DNA from: Xanthomonas dyei
GTDB lineage: Bacteria; Pseudomonadota; Gammaproteobacteria; Xanthomonadales; Xanthomonadaceae
Assembly: GCF_002939865.1 (NCBI RefSeq)
Contig: NZ_MDEE01000042.1
Span: 1 to 36,262 of the forward strand
Reading direction: 5' to 3'
Length of the DNA: 36,262 nucleotides
Positions 1-9,803 of the stretch are shown piece by piece. The position numbers were made by a program, and so were the translations under genes. Numbering within the stretch: position 1 is the stretch's first letter; each line of letters begins with the position of its first letter. The notes beneath the pieces are model-generated. The model worked only from the letters and a program-made list of their open reading frames with translations, did no database searches and had not been told where the DNA came from.

Positions 1-62
1 AACACGCCCGAAGGAAACTGATCAAAGGTCGCGGATTGAGGTCCTGACCAACACAGTTGCTA

Positions 63-90
63 CATGGACGTACTTGCGGCGTGTCCCGCG
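63..90 (-). repeat. Partial copy of structured intergenic repeat (inverted)
   Basis: This 28-bp segment begins CATGGACGTACTTGCGG and matches the reverse complement of 269-296 at 25 of 28 positions. The two copies therefore face each other across about 180 bp. This copy lacks the flanking outer stem seen in the right-hand copy, so it looks like a decayed or truncated member of the same family. Confidence 0.65.
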
Positions 91-259
91 AGCGGCGAGG
101 GCACCGCACACTCGACTCACTCAGCATGTGACGGTATCTAAACGCCTCTACAACTCGAATCCTTGGCTGCCTTTGCAGCGTGTCTCGATGGAATGAGATA
201 TTTCGGATAGATCAGATGCAAAGCGAGTGATCTGCAGCTTGGTTGCAGTGCACTTGCCT

Positions 260-345
260 GCTCACCGTCGCGGGACACGCTGCGAGTACGCCCATGTAAG
301 CTCTTCTGCGGCATCCATGCCGCATAAAGTCCCGCGATGGTGAGC
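260..345 (+). repeat. REP-like structured intergenic repeat
   Basis: The element can fold into two nested stems. An outer stem pairs 260-275 with 330-345 at 15 of 16 positions, and an inner perfect 8-bp stem pairs 307-314 with 317-324 around a two-base loop (TGCGGCAT/ATGCCGCA). The arm between them (269-296) is the part shared with the inverted copy at 63-90. Compact nested palindromes in intergenic DNA are typical of bacterial REP/BIME-like families. From memory, similar sequences recur between Xanthomonas genes, but I cannot verify copy number here. Confidence 0.6.
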
Positions 346-532
346 GGGCAACGACCAGTCGAAATGGTCGGTGCGCGTGGTGCAGGCAATGCAGGACGTT
401 CTTCTGATTGGTTAGCTATCGTGTCGCTCTGCGACCCGCACCACCAAGCCCATGCAACTTGCGAGACGCTCAGCTTTTTACCCGGCAACCGACCAACTTT
501 CTGGTGCGGCATTCTCGCCGCTTGCGGGACGC

Positions 533-754
533 TTATTGCGTGCGCGTGAGCCCATGACGGTGCAGCAACTGTTGCAGGCGGTCCTGTACCCGCTGCAGGT
601 CGGCGTCGGCGGCTTCGTCCAGAATGTCCTGCGCCAGTGCATCGAACTGCGGCCAGAACTGGCTGGGGTCGCGCACCCGCTGCGGCCAGACCGACAGCAT
701 CTTGCCCAGCTCGGAGAGCTGATGATTGGTGTGGGTACGTGTGCGCAAGCTCAT
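533..754 (-). CDS. Small hypothetical protein overlapping ndvB
   Basis: This 73-residue ORF starts at an ATG overlapping the ndvB stop codon by 4 bp (ATGA) and ends at a TAA at 533-535. That arrangement is typical of translational coupling. The protein begins MSLRTRTHTNHQLSELGK and is predicted soluble, helical and charged, with an acidic middle (FDALAQDILDEAADADLQ) and a basic, Gln/His-rich tail. There is no signal peptide or membrane segment. I do not recognise the family. Its place directly behind ndvB suggests a co-expressed accessory or regulatory role in glucan synthesis, but this is inference from position only. Confidence 0.6.
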   Translation of the reverse strand: MSLRTRTHTNHQLSELGKMLSVWPQRVRDPSQFWPQFDALAQDILDEAADADLQRVQDRLQQLLHRHGLTRTQ

Positions 755-3700
755 GTCGCATCTCCCGGCCAGTCCAGCGCCACAGCGTGGACCGCCCCGT
801 CGTCGATGAGAGTGAAAGCAAGCTCGGCCTGCACCACACCGTCGAGCTCCAGCCGCGCCGCGCCACCTGGGCGTTGGGTGACATCGATGACGTAGGTGCT
901 GGCGCCGAAGCGATACCGCAGCTGGTAGCCCGGCCAGCCGGCCGGAATGCACGGCACGATGTGCATGCGCGCGCCATGCCGTTGCAGGCCGAGCAGCGAT
1001 TCGGTGAGCAGCCGGTACATCCAGCCGGCCGCCCCGGTATACCAGCTCCAGCCGCCGCGGCCGGTGTGCGGCGCCACCGCGTAGACATCGGCGGCCAGCA
1101 CATACGGTTCGGCCTTGTAACGCTGGGCGCCGGCTGCATCGCGGGCGTGATGGATCGGGTTGATCATGCCGGCCAGTTGCCAGGCCCGCGCGCTGTCGCC
1201 GAGCTGGGCGAAGGCCATCGTCGCCCACACCGCTGCATGGGTGTACTGGCCGCCGTTTTCGCGCACGCCGGGGACGTAGCCACGGATATAGCCGGGGTCG
1301 TGTTCGGTGCGATCGAACGGCGGCATCAGCAGCTTGACGATGCCGGCGTCGGTGTCGACCAGATGCTGGTGCATCGCGTCCATCGCCTGTGCGATGCGCG
1401 CCGGGTCCATCGCGCCGGACAGCACCGCCCAGCTCTGCGACAACGAATCGATACGGCATTCGTCCGAGTCGCTTGCGCCCAGCGGAGTGCCATCGTCGAA
1501 CCACGCACGCCGATACCAGCCACCATCCCAGGCGTGCTGTTCCAGCGACGCGCGCAAGGATTGTGCATGCGTGCGACAGGTGGCGGCGAATGCCGCATCG
1601 TCGCGCTGCGCGGCCACGTCTGCGAACCGCAGCAGCGTGTCGTAGAGGAAAAAGCCCAGCCACACGCTCTCGCCCTTGCCATCCTTGCCGACCCGGTTCA
1701 TGCCGTCGTTCCAGTCGCCGCTGCCGATCAGCGGCAGGCCGCGCTCGCCCAGCCGCGCCATGCCACGTTGCAGCGCGAGCACGCTATGCGCATACAGCGA
1801 CTGCCTATTGCCGGTGAGCTGCGGCAGGTCGTAATAGGATTCTTCGTCGGGCTTGAGTTCGCGCCCGTCGATGAAGCCCACGCGCTCGTCCAGCACGCTG
1901 GTATCGGCGGTGGTGTCCAGATAGCGGCACAGCGCCTGCGGCAACCACAGAAAATCATCCGAACACTGCGTGCGCACGCCGCGATCCTGCGGCGGGTGCC
2001 ACCAATGCTGCACATCGCCCTGCACGAACTGATGCGCGGCGCAGCGCAGCAGATGCGCCCGGGTGAGCGCCGGCTGCGCGTGCACCATCGCCATGCTGTC
2101 CTGCAACTGGTCGCGGAAGCCGAACGCGCCACCGGACTGGTAGTAGCCGCTGCGTGCCAGGAACCGGCAGGCGATGGTCTGGTAGAGCAGCCAGCCATTG
2201 GCCAGCAGATCCACCGCCGCATCGGGCGTGCTCACCTGCACGGTGCCCAGAATCTGCTGCCAATGCGCACGCACCGCCAGCAAGGCGGTGTGCGCGGTGG
2301 CCACGCCACGGCTTTGACGTGCCAGCGTCAGTGCGCTGGCGCGATCGGCGGCCGCACCCAGGCGGAACACCGTTTCGAAGGTCTGTTCGGCCGCCAGCGT
2401 CACCGGAATCTGGATCGCCGCGCAGGGGTCCAGGCCGGCACCCACGCGCCCGGACAAACGCTGCCGAGTGAGCGCGGCGGGGGCGGCCAGGCTGCCGTTG
2501 CGCCCGAGGAATTCGCTGCGGTCGCCAGTGATGCTGCGGCTGGGCGCATCGGCATCGAAAAACGCCACGCGCCCGTCGAACTCGGTGTTGTACGGGTTAC
2601 GCGCGGTCAGCACGCTGCTGCCCAGATCCACCTCGCTGACCACATGCAGTTGCGAGCGTGCGCGGATGTCGCCGAGCACCCATTCCACATACCCGGTGAC
2701 GCTGAGCCGGCGCGGGCGCCCGGACAGATTCTTCAGCCGTAGATGGCTGAACTTGATCGGCCGCTCCACATCGACGAACACCCACAGCTCGCTGCCGATA
2801 CCGTGTTCGATATGGCTGTAGACGCTGTAGCCGAAGCCGTGGCGCACGGTATAGCGCCCGCTGCCACGGCATGGCAGCGCCATCGGCGACCACACTTGCC
2901 CGGTGTCGTCGTCGCGCAGATAGAACGCTTCGCTGGAGGCATCGCCGACCGGGTCGTTATGCCACGGCGTGAGCCGGAATTCGTGCGCGTTCTCGGCCCA
3001 GCTGTAACCGGGGCTGCTGTCGCTGACCACGCTGCCGAACTGCGCATTGGCCATCACGTTGCACCACGGCGCCGGCGTGGCGGTGCCTTCGTCCAGGGTG
3101 ATGCGGTATTCGCGGCCGTCGGCGGCGAATGCACCCAGGCCGTTGTCGAACAGCACCGCTTCTTCGGCTGCGGCCTGCAGGGTGTGGTCCAGGTAAGCGG
3201 CATGCGTGCTGGCCAGCGCCTCGGCGCTGTCCAGCTGCTGGATCGGCTCCAGTAGCGGCGGGTGCGCACGTGCGCTGGGGTGGCGCTGCAGTTGCGCGTC
3301 CAGGGTGCCGTTGGCATCGCTCAGGATCGCGCGTGCCACGGTCTGCAACAGCACGCGGTCTTCCTGCGAAATGTGTTCGATGGCGCGCACGAAAATACCG
3401 CCGGGGCGGTCGAGCACATTGGCTTCGGGGTCGGCGGCGATCAGACCCAGGATGGCGTCCTGCAACTGCTGGCGATAGCCGGCCTGGCTTTCGTTCCAGA
3501 TCACCAGATCCGCACGCAGGCCTTTCAGGCGCCAATACGCGTGCGCCTGCACCAGCTGGCGCGCCAGTTCGAGATTGTCCGGGTCGGTGATGCGCAACAG
3601 CACGATCGGCAGATCGCCGGAGATGGCGTGACTCCACAGCGCCGACTGGCCGCGGTGGTTGTGCAGCAGCACCTCGTTGTCGGCGCGCAGTTGCGGGTCG

Positions 3701-6700
3701 ACGAACAGCACGCGCGCGGCCAGCCGCTCGTAGAGCATCGCATCGGCGAGCGAAGCATTGATCTGCCGGCGCGTGACCTGGCTCTGGGTCAGCGCCAGAT
3801 CGAACACCCGGTCGGCCAGACGGCGGTCGCGGTACTTGTCGATCAACGCGGTGCAGGCGGCGCGTTGGGTGCCCACGCCATAGACCATGTCGACCTGCGC
3901 CTGCTGATCGGGCGCCAGCGAAAGACGGCAACGGATCGCCACGATCGGGTCCAGCACCGAGCCGGCCGCGCCCGACAGCGCGGTCTGTTCGCTCAGCGCT
4001 GCCGGGTTGCGGGTGCTGCGCCCCCGCCCGATGAACGCGGCGCGGTCGGTCTCGTAGGAGATCGTCGCCACATCGGCATCGTGTACCGCCACCAGATGCA
4101 GCATCCACGGCTGCGCCTCGTCGTGCCCGCGCGGGCGGCGTGTGCACAGCAGGGCCTGTCGGTCGGCCAGGATCTCGGTCTGCACGAACAGGTTGCTGAA
4201 AGCCGGATGCGCCTCGTCGGAGGCGGCCGGCGCCAGCACCACTTCGGCGTAGGTGGTGATCTCGATGACCCGGGTCTGCCGCGAGCGGTTGCGGATGCGC
4301 AAGCGGCGCAGTTCCACATCGTCTTCGGCGGAAATGGCGATTTCCAGATGGCTGTCGTAGCGCTGGTGGCTGCCCTTGAATTCGGCTTTTGCATCGGAAA
4401 AGATCGCTTCGTAGCGCTCTACCGGCACGCAGGTCGGTTGATGCGCGGCCGACCACACCGCGCCGCTGTCCACATCGCGCAGATAGCAGAACGTGCCCCA
4501 GTGATCGCGGGTGCCGTCCTCGCGCCAGCGGGTGACCGCCATGTCGCGCGCGCGGCTGTAGCCACCGCCGGCCGAGGTCAACATGCCGTGGTAACGCCCG
4601 TTGGAGAGCAGTTGCAACGCCGGCTGCGCCATGTTGGGGTCGCGATGGATACGCAACGCCATGCCCGCCTCGGTGGCGACCGGGCGTTCGGCTGCTTCGA
4701 CCAGGCCTTTGACGTAGACGCCGGCACGCGGTGCGCGCTCCTGCAACAGCAACAGCGTGGCCTGAAATTGCGGATCGGCGACAAAGCGTTGTTGCATCGG
4801 CGCATCGCGCAATACGTGATCCAGCGCCAGCAGCGCCATGCCCTGGTGATGCGACATGAACGAGCGCACCACGGCGTGTTGTTCGCCACGCGGCACCCGC
4901 GAGGGCGTGTAATCGATCGCCTCGTACAGACCGAAGCGGCCGCCGAAGCCCAGCGCCTGCAGTTGCTGCAGATTGCGGCAGGCCGCATCCGGTTCGACCA
5001 TCAACGCCATCGCGCTGGCATAGGGCGCGATCACCAGATCCTGGCCCAGGCCGCGCTTGAGTCCGAGCCCGGGCACACCGAACGCGCGGTATTGATAATT
5101 GCGCCGCGTATCGACCGTGTTGTAGCCCGATTCGGACACGCCCCACGGCACATCGCGCGCCGCGCCGTAGCGGATCTGCGCCTGCACCGCGCCACGCATC
5201 GAGCGGCTCAGCAGCGTCTGCGGGTAGCTGGGCATCACCAGGTCGGGCATCAGGTACTCGAACATCGAGCCGCTCCACGACAGCAGCGTCGGCTCGGTGC
5301 CGGTGTCGGTCAGCGTGCGCCCGAGCGCGAACCAGCTGTCCTGCGGCAGCTTGCCCTGGGCGATGGCCACGAAGAGCCCCAAGCGCGCTTCCGAGGCCAG
5401 CAGGTCGTAATGGCCGCTATCCAGGCGCCGGTCGTCGACGTTGTAGCCGATCGACATCAACTGCTGGGCACGGTTGTAGAGAAAATCGTAGTCCATCTGC
5501 GCCAACTTCCCGGCCACATGCGCAAGCCGCTGCAGCTCCTGCACACGGGCTGCGGCCCAGGTCTGCACCTGCGGCGACTGGCTGCCGTCGGCGAGTTGCC
5601 GCAGCGTGGCGATCGCCTGGGAGGGCGCTTCCGCTGTGTGCGGAGGCGGGCTGGCAAGTGCCGGCGTGCACTGGCTCAACTCGTCCAACGTCGCCTTGCA
5701 ACAGTCCACCAAGCGCTGCGGCCACGGTTCTTCGTCATCGCCGATGCTCGGCATCGACGCCAGCAGCGATTGGCTCTGTGCCAACAGCAGCCGCAGGGCG
5801 GCATCGGCCTGGTGCAGGGTCGGCGTGGGCTGGTTGCGGATCGCCTGCACGCGCTGCGTCATCCCACCCAGTGCGGCAGTGGCGGCATCGCTGCGCGGCG
5901 TCGCTTGCATGCTCAGCACGCCAAGCGTGTCGGCCAACCCATCGAACACCGCCATCGATACCGCTGGCGCATCCACCAGCGCCAGCAAGCCTTGCCGCAG
6001 CGTCAACAGATGGCCGGCCAGGTTGCCGCTGTCGACGGTGGAGACATAGCGCGGCAACAGCGGCGCCAGCGTTTCGGTGTCGTACCAGTTGTAGAAATGC
6101 CCGCGGTGGCGCGGCAGCGATTCCAGTGTGGCCAGCGTATCGGCCACGCGGGTCATGACGCCGGCCACGGGCAGGTAGCCCAGATCGTAGGCGGCCAGGT
6201 TGGCCAGCAGGCCCAGGCCGATATTGGTCGGCGAGGTGCGGTTTGCCAACACCGTGACCGGATATTCCTGCACGTTGTCCGGCGGCAGCCAATGGTGCTG
6301 CGCGCTGCAGTGGGTTTCGAAAAACGCCCAGGTGCGCCGCGACAACCCGCCCAGGAAATCGCGCTGCTCCTGCGACAGCTGCGCTACCGGCGCGGTGGGC
6401 TGCTCGCCCAGCCAGGCCATCAGCCAGGGCGCGCCCATCCATACCACGCCAAGCGGCAGTGCCGCCCACAACGCCGCCGGCGACCACCACGCCACCGCCG
6501 CGATCACCAGCGCCGCGGCGCAGGCGGCGCCGGCCATCAGGCGATGCTCGGCATTGCCGCTGCGCGCGCTGCGTTCCACTTCGCTGGACGGCGCCCACTG
6601 CAACAGATGGCGATGGGTGATGGCCATCCGCAGCAGCGTGCGGGCGATGGCCGCCAGTTGCAGTCCCGCCTCGAACGGCAGGCACGCCAGCACCACGCCG

Positions 6701-9420
6701 GTGCGCAGCAGGGTCTGACGCAGCCCCGCGCCCACCTGGCGCGCGTGATGACGCAACCCCAGACCTTCGGGTGGGTGCGCCAGCGCATACAGCGCCGAAC
6801 ACAGCCCCGGCAGCAGCCACAGCACCAGCAGCCACGCGGTCCAGCGCAGCGGCGTGGGCGAGCACAGCCAGCCGATCAGCAGCAAGCCGAAGGCGGCCGG
6901 TGACACCAGGCTGCGGCGCAGGTTGTCCAGCAGCTTGCCGCGCGACAACCACGACAGCGGATTGCGCGCGTGCCGGCCACCCCGGTCGGGCACCCACGGA
7001 AGCAGCCACGGCAACAACTGCCAGTCGCCGCGCACCCAGCGCGCGCGACGCTTGGCATCGGTGGCATAGCGCTGCGGATGACGCTCGTACAGGCGCACGT
7101 CGCTGAGCAACCCGGCGCGCACATAGCAACCTTCCAGCAGGTCGTGGCTGAGCACGCGGTTGTCGGGGAAGCGGCCGGCCAGCACCTGCTCGAAGGTGGC
7201 CACCGCATAGATGCCCTTGCCGATGAACGAACCTTCGCCGAACAGGTCCTGATACACGTCCGACACCACGCGCGTGTACGGGTCGATGCCCGGCTCGATG
7301 CCGAACATGCGCGCAAAGCGCGATTCGCCGCCCTCGCTCATGCCGGTGCCCAGGCCAGGCTGCAGGATGCCGTAACCGGCTTGCACGATCTGCCCGGACG
7401 CATCCATGCGCGGCATGTTCAACGGATGCGACATCGCGCCGACCAATGCGCGCGCCGCATCGCGGGGCAGATGGGTGTCGCTGTCGAGCGTGATCACATA
7501 GCGCACCTGCACCAGTGCGGCGACATCGCCCTGCACCTGCAGGAAGTCGCTGGCTGCCTGTAGCGGCGCATCGTCGGCGCAGAGCAGGCGGTTGAGCGCT
7601 TCGAGCTTGCCGCGCTTGCGCTCTGCGCCCATCCAGCACCCTTCGCCCGCGTTCCATTGGCGGGCGCGGTGCAGCAGGAAGAACCGATCGCCATGCGCGT
7701 CGGCATACGCCGCGTTGAGCCGGTCGATGTGCTGCGCCGCATGCGCCACCAGCGCCATGTCCGTCGGCAACAGCGCCTGCGCGGCATCGAGAAAATCGGT
7801 GAGCAGCGCGAAATAGAGCTGCGCGTCGCGGTTGGCCAGGTAATGCACCTCCAATGCGCCGACCAGCTCATCGATGGCATCGGCACCGGCCAGCATGCTC
7901 GGCATCACCACCAGCGTGCGGCAATCCGGTGGAATGCCAAGGCTGAGGTCCATGCGCGGCAACGGATGCGGGCGCACCCACAGCGTCGCCACCCAGTTGA
8001 CCAGGGCGATGCCCAGCTCGCTGGCGGCCAGCAGCGCGAGACCGGCGGTGATCCACCACAGCGCCGCTGGCAGTGCGCTCACGCCCTGCAGCAAGAGGCG
8101 GGTCCATAGCAGGGCGATCAATGCGATCGGCAAAAGATACACCGGCAGCGCAACGCGGCGTGCGCGCCGCCCGCGCGGCAATGGCGTGGGGCGCGCGGAC
8201 GTGGATGGATCGCCCAGCGCGGCACGCAACAGCGGCAATCCCGCATCCACCAGGTAGTAACCCACGTGTGCGGCCACCGGCTCTGCCGCATGCGCTTGCG
8301 CGGCCAGTCGCAGCACGGTGTCGGCCACCGCCGGTTCGTCGCACTGCATGCGCTGAGCCAGGCGCTCCACTACATGCCGGTAGGCATCGCGGGTCTGGAA
8401 ATCCATGCGCGCATACACATCAGCCGGATCGCTGCGCAGGCGCTGCTCGACCACGCTCATGCTTTCAACGAATTCGCGCCAATCCATTTCGTCGAGAAAG
8501 CGCAGGCTGCCGATGCTGTTGCTGATCGACACCTGGTCGGCCGCCTGGCGCTGGCTTTCGGCATGCACCCTCCCTTCGACGCTGTCGCCCTCGCTGGCCA
8601 GCCACTGTTCCACCCAGGCGCTGGCCATCGACAACACCGGGCCGCGGCCCTGGATGCCGCGGGTCAGTTCGGCAACGAATGCGCCGCTGGCCGGCGGCTG
8701 CGAGCGCGCCATGTCGGCCACCACCACCACCACATCCTTGGGCTGCGTGGCGGCGGTGGCATTGAGCATGACCGCCCACTGCGCAGCCAGGGCAGTGTCG
8801 CGCCCGTCGCGCATGATGCCGTCGGCAATGCGGCGCAGGTGGTCGATCAAGGCCAGCCGCAACATGATCGGAATGGCCCACAGTTCGCCCAGCTTGAGCG
8901 GCGCCACCTGTTGATAGGCCGCAATGAAACGGCTCAGCGTGATTGCATCCACGCGCCCGTCGCCATGCGCCACCACTTGCAAACCCAACTCGTAGACCCG
9001 CGGCAGACCGATCGAGCTTGGCGTGCGCAGGCGCGGCAACTGGCGGCTGTAACCCGGCGGAAGATGCTGGCGCGCCAGGCGCATCTGCTCTTCGACCAGA
9101 TAATAATTGTCCAGCAACCAGTCGCCGGCAGGGTGCAGCCGCACGCCAGCGGCGACCATCTCGGTCAGGCGCGACGCCGCACCGTCGAGCGCGCGTTGGT
9201 TGAACTTGAGCCCCGACAACAACAGCTCGCGTGCCGGGCCGGTATAGAGCGCGTGCGAGGTGGCCAGCGTGCGCGCCAGCGTTTCCATTTGCTCGTCGCC
9301 GAGCAAGGCCACGCCAGGTGCGACCGCATCACGGACCGGATGGGCTTGCAGTGATACTGCTGGTTGGGTAATCGATTGCCACCAGAGAGAGAACGCAGAC
9401 GCTTTCCGCTTTGGCGGCAT
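751..9420 (-). CDS. ndvB: Cyclic beta-1,2-glucan synthase (NdvB-type), GT84-glycoamylase-GH94
   Basis: This 2889-residue inner-membrane protein is expected to prime, elongate and cyclise beta-1,2-glucan from UDP-glucose and export it towards the periplasm, as in Rhizobium/Agrobacterium NdvB/ChvB. An N-terminal soluble region is followed by hydrophobic segments near residues 423-485. A GT84-type glycosyltransferase carries the D646-S-D648 motif (LDSDTHLP) and RWVRGDW, and more membrane segments lie near 830-880 and 960-1003. A glycoamylase-like domain spans about 1320-1560 (DSGHYDLLASEARLG, SHHQGMALLALDH). Two carbohydrate-binding supersandwich regions follow near 1640 and 2170. The C-terminal GH94 phosphorylase domain (about 2340-2790) has the SGDWNDGMN motif with probable catalytic Asp2572. 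Length is normal for the family and I see no frameshift. The gene is divergent from the acylase gene. The Shine-Dalgarno at the ATG is weak. Confidence 0.93.
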   Translation of the reverse strand: MPPKRKASAFSLWWQSITQPAVSLQAHPVRDAVAPGVALLGDEQMETLARTLATSHALYTGPARELLLSGLKFNQRALDGAASRLTEMVAAGVRLHPAGDWLLDNYYLVEEQMRLARQHLPPGYSRQLPRLRTPSSIGLPRVYELGLQVVAHGDGRVDAITLSRFIAAYQQVAPLKLGELWAIPIMLRLALIDHLRRIADGIMRDGRDTALAAQWAVMLNATAATQPKDVVVVVADMARSQPPASGAFVAELTRGIQGRGPVLSMASAWVEQWLASEGDSVEGRVHAESQRQAADQVSISNSIGSLRFLDEMDWREFVESMSVVEQRLRSDPADVYARMDFQTRDAYRHVVERLAQRMQCDEPAVADTVLRLAAQAHAAEPVAAHVGYYLVDAGLPLLRAALGDPSTSARPTPLPRGRRARRVALPVYLLPIALIALLWTRLLLQGVSALPAALWWITAGLALLAASELGIALVNWVATLWVRPHPLPRMDLSLGIPPDCRTLVVMPSMLAGADAIDELVGALEVHYLANRDAQLYFALLTDFLDAAQALLPTDMALVAHAAQHIDRLNAAYADAHGDRFFLLHRARQWNAGEGCWMGAERKRGKLEALNRLLCADDAPLQAASDFLQVQGDVAALVQVRYVITLDSDTHLPRDAARALVGAMSHPLNMPRMDASGQIVQAGYGILQPGLGTGMSEGGESRFARMFGIEPGIDPYTRVVSDVYQDLFGEGSFIGKGIYAVATFEQVLAGRFPDNRVLSHDLLEGCYVRAGLLSDVRLYERHPQRYATDAKRRARWVRGDWQLLPWLLPWVPDRGGRHARNPLSWLSRGKLLDNLRRSLVSPAAFGLLLIGWLCSPTPLRWTAWLLVLWLLPGLCSALYALAHPPEGLGLRHHARQVGAGLRQTLLRTGVVLACLPFEAGLQLAAIARTLLRMAITHRHLLQWAPSSEVERSARSGNAEHRLMAGAACAAALVIAAVAWWSPAALWAALPLGVVWMGAPWLMAWLGEQPTAPVAQLSQEQRDFLGGLSRRTWAFFETHCSAQHHWLPPDNVQEYPVTVLANRTSPTNIGLGLLANLAAYDLGYLPVAGVMTRVADTLATLESLPRHRGHFYNWYDTETLAPLLPRYVSTVDSGNLAGHLLTLRQGLLALVDAPAVSMAVFDGLADTLGVLSMQATPRSDAATAALGGMTQRVQAIRNQPTPTLHQADAALRLLLAQSQSLLASMPSIGDDEEPWPQRLVDCCKATLDELSQCTPALASPPPHTAEAPSQAIATLRQLADGSQSPQVQTWAAARVQELQRLAHVAGKLAQMDYDFLYNRAQQLMSIGYNVDDRRLDSGHYDLLASEARLGLFVAIAQGKLPQDSWFALGRTLTDTGTEPTLLSWSGSMFEYLMPDLVMPSYPQTLLSRSMRGAVQAQIRYGAARDVPWGVSESGYNTVDTRRNYQYRAFGVPGLGLKRGLGQDLVIAPYASAMALMVEPDAACRNLQQLQALGFGGRFGLYEAIDYTPSRVPRGEQHAVVRSFMSHHQGMALLALDHVLRDAPMQQRFVADPQFQATLLLLQERAPRAGVYVKGLVEAAERPVATEAGMALRIHRDPNMAQPALQLLSNGRYHGMLTSAGGGYSRARDMAVTRWREDGTRDHWGTFCYLRDVDSGAVWSAAHQPTCVPVERYEAIFSDAKAEFKGSHQRYDSHLEIAISAEDDVELRRLRIRNRSRQTRVIEITTYAEVVLAPAASDEAHPAFSNLFVQTEILADRQALLCTRRPRGHDEAQPWMLHLVAVHDADVATISYETDRAAFIGRGRSTRNPAALSEQTALSGAAGSVLDPIVAIRCRLSLAPDQQAQVDMVYGVGTQRAACTALIDKYRDRRLADRVFDLALTQSQVTRRQINASLADAMLYERLAARVLFVDPQLRADNEVLLHNHRGQSALWSHAISGDLPIVLLRITDPDNLELARQLVQAHAYWRLKGLRADLVIWNESQAGYRQQLQDAILGLIAADPEANVLDRPGGIFVRAIEHISQEDRVLLQTVARAILSDANGTLDAQLQRHPSARAHPPLLEPIQQLDSAEALASTHAAYLDHTLQAAAEEAVLFDNGLGAFAADGREYRITLDEGTATPAPWCNVMANAQFGSVVSDSSPGYSWAENAHEFRLTPWHNDPVGDASSEAFYLRDDDTGQVWSPMALPCRGSGRYTVRHGFGYSVYSHIEHGIGSELWVFVDVERPIKFSHLRLKNLSGRPRRLSVTGYVEWVLGDIRARSQLHVVSEVDLGSSVLTARNPYNTEFDGRVAFFDADAPSRSITGDRSEFLGRNGSLAAPAALTRQRLSGRVGAGLDPCAAIQIPVTLAAEQTFETVFRLGAAADRASALTLARQSRGVATAHTALLAVRAHWQQILGTVQVSTPDAAVDLLANGWLLYQTIACRFLARSGYYQSGGAFGFRDQLQDSMAMVHAQPALTRAHLLRCAAHQFVQGDVQHWWHPPQDRGVRTQCSDDFLWLPQALCRYLDTTADTSVLDERVGFIDGRELKPDEESYYDLPQLTGNRQSLYAHSVLALQRGMARLGERGLPLIGSGDWNDGMNRVGKDGKGESVWLGFFLYDTLLRFADVAAQRDDAAFAATCRTHAQSLRASLEQHAWDGGWYRRAWFDDGTPLGASDSDECRIDSLSQSWAVLSGAMDPARIAQAMDAMHQHLVDTDAGIVKLLMPPFDRTEHDPGYIRGYVPGVRENGGQYTHAAVWATMAFAQLGDSARAWQLAGMINPIHHARDAAGAQRYKAEPYVLAADVYAVAPHTGRGGWSWYTGAAGWMYRLLTESLLGLQRHGARMHIVPCIPAGWPGYQLRYRFGASTYVIDVTQRPGGAARLELDGVVQAELAFTLIDDGAVHAVALDWPGDAT

Positions 9421-9803
9421 GGAGACATTGCCTGTGCAGCATCGGTGCCGCTAGAGCGACGATCATGCGCGCTCGCGTCAGGCGGCATGTGAAGGGGGAT
9501 GCATGTGCAACGCGCGCTGCCGGGTGATGTTGGCGGTGGATGGCGGTGGATGGCATCGTCGAACGCAGGCGTGCAGCGTGCGATCAAGCCGACGCGACAG
9601 TCATGTGCGCGTGTGCACATTTAGCGCGATGCTTTGAACTGCACCCGCGCTGCAGGTCGTTGCCGGCATGATTCGCTTGGCGCGCCCGGCATTCTGCATT
9701 CGGTGTGACCACACGCCGCCAATGCGGCACGCTATAGCGCCGCCTGTTTCCGCGCACGCAGGCGTGCGGCATCTTCCCTTCATGCATTCACAAGGCGTCA
9801 TCC
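9421..9803. other. Divergent intergenic region between ndvB and the acylase gene
   Basis: These 383 bp must hold the promoters of two divergent genes. I cannot pick out clear -35/-10 pairs on either strand. A tandem 10-bp repeat (TGGCGGTGGA, twice, 9531-9550) and a TGTGCACA palindrome near 9613-9620 are visible. No ORF of convincing composition is present. Confidence 0.4.

Larger units (their letters stand above)
1..532. other. Non-coding left flank with structured repeats
   Basis: I find no convincing gene here. Frame 2 is open from the window edge to about position 196, but the translation is Arg-rich and unrecognised. A 70-codon plus-strand frame at 337-549 has no ribosome-binding site and no familiar content. 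The stretch holds two inverted copies of a structured repeat (63-90 and 260-345), listed separately. It lies downstream of the minus-strand ndvB unit, so transcription of that unit should end here, but I see no clean hairpin with a T-tract. Confidence 0.5.

Noticed and set aside
637..2742. 701-codon plus-strand open frame
   Set aside because: It is antisense to the GH94 part of ndvB, with no recognisable domain and biased composition.
3262..6903. 1213-codon plus-strand open frame
   Set aside because: It is antisense to ndvB. Its product is His/Gln/Arg-rich without domains, while the opposite strand encodes a full set of glucan-synthase motifs.
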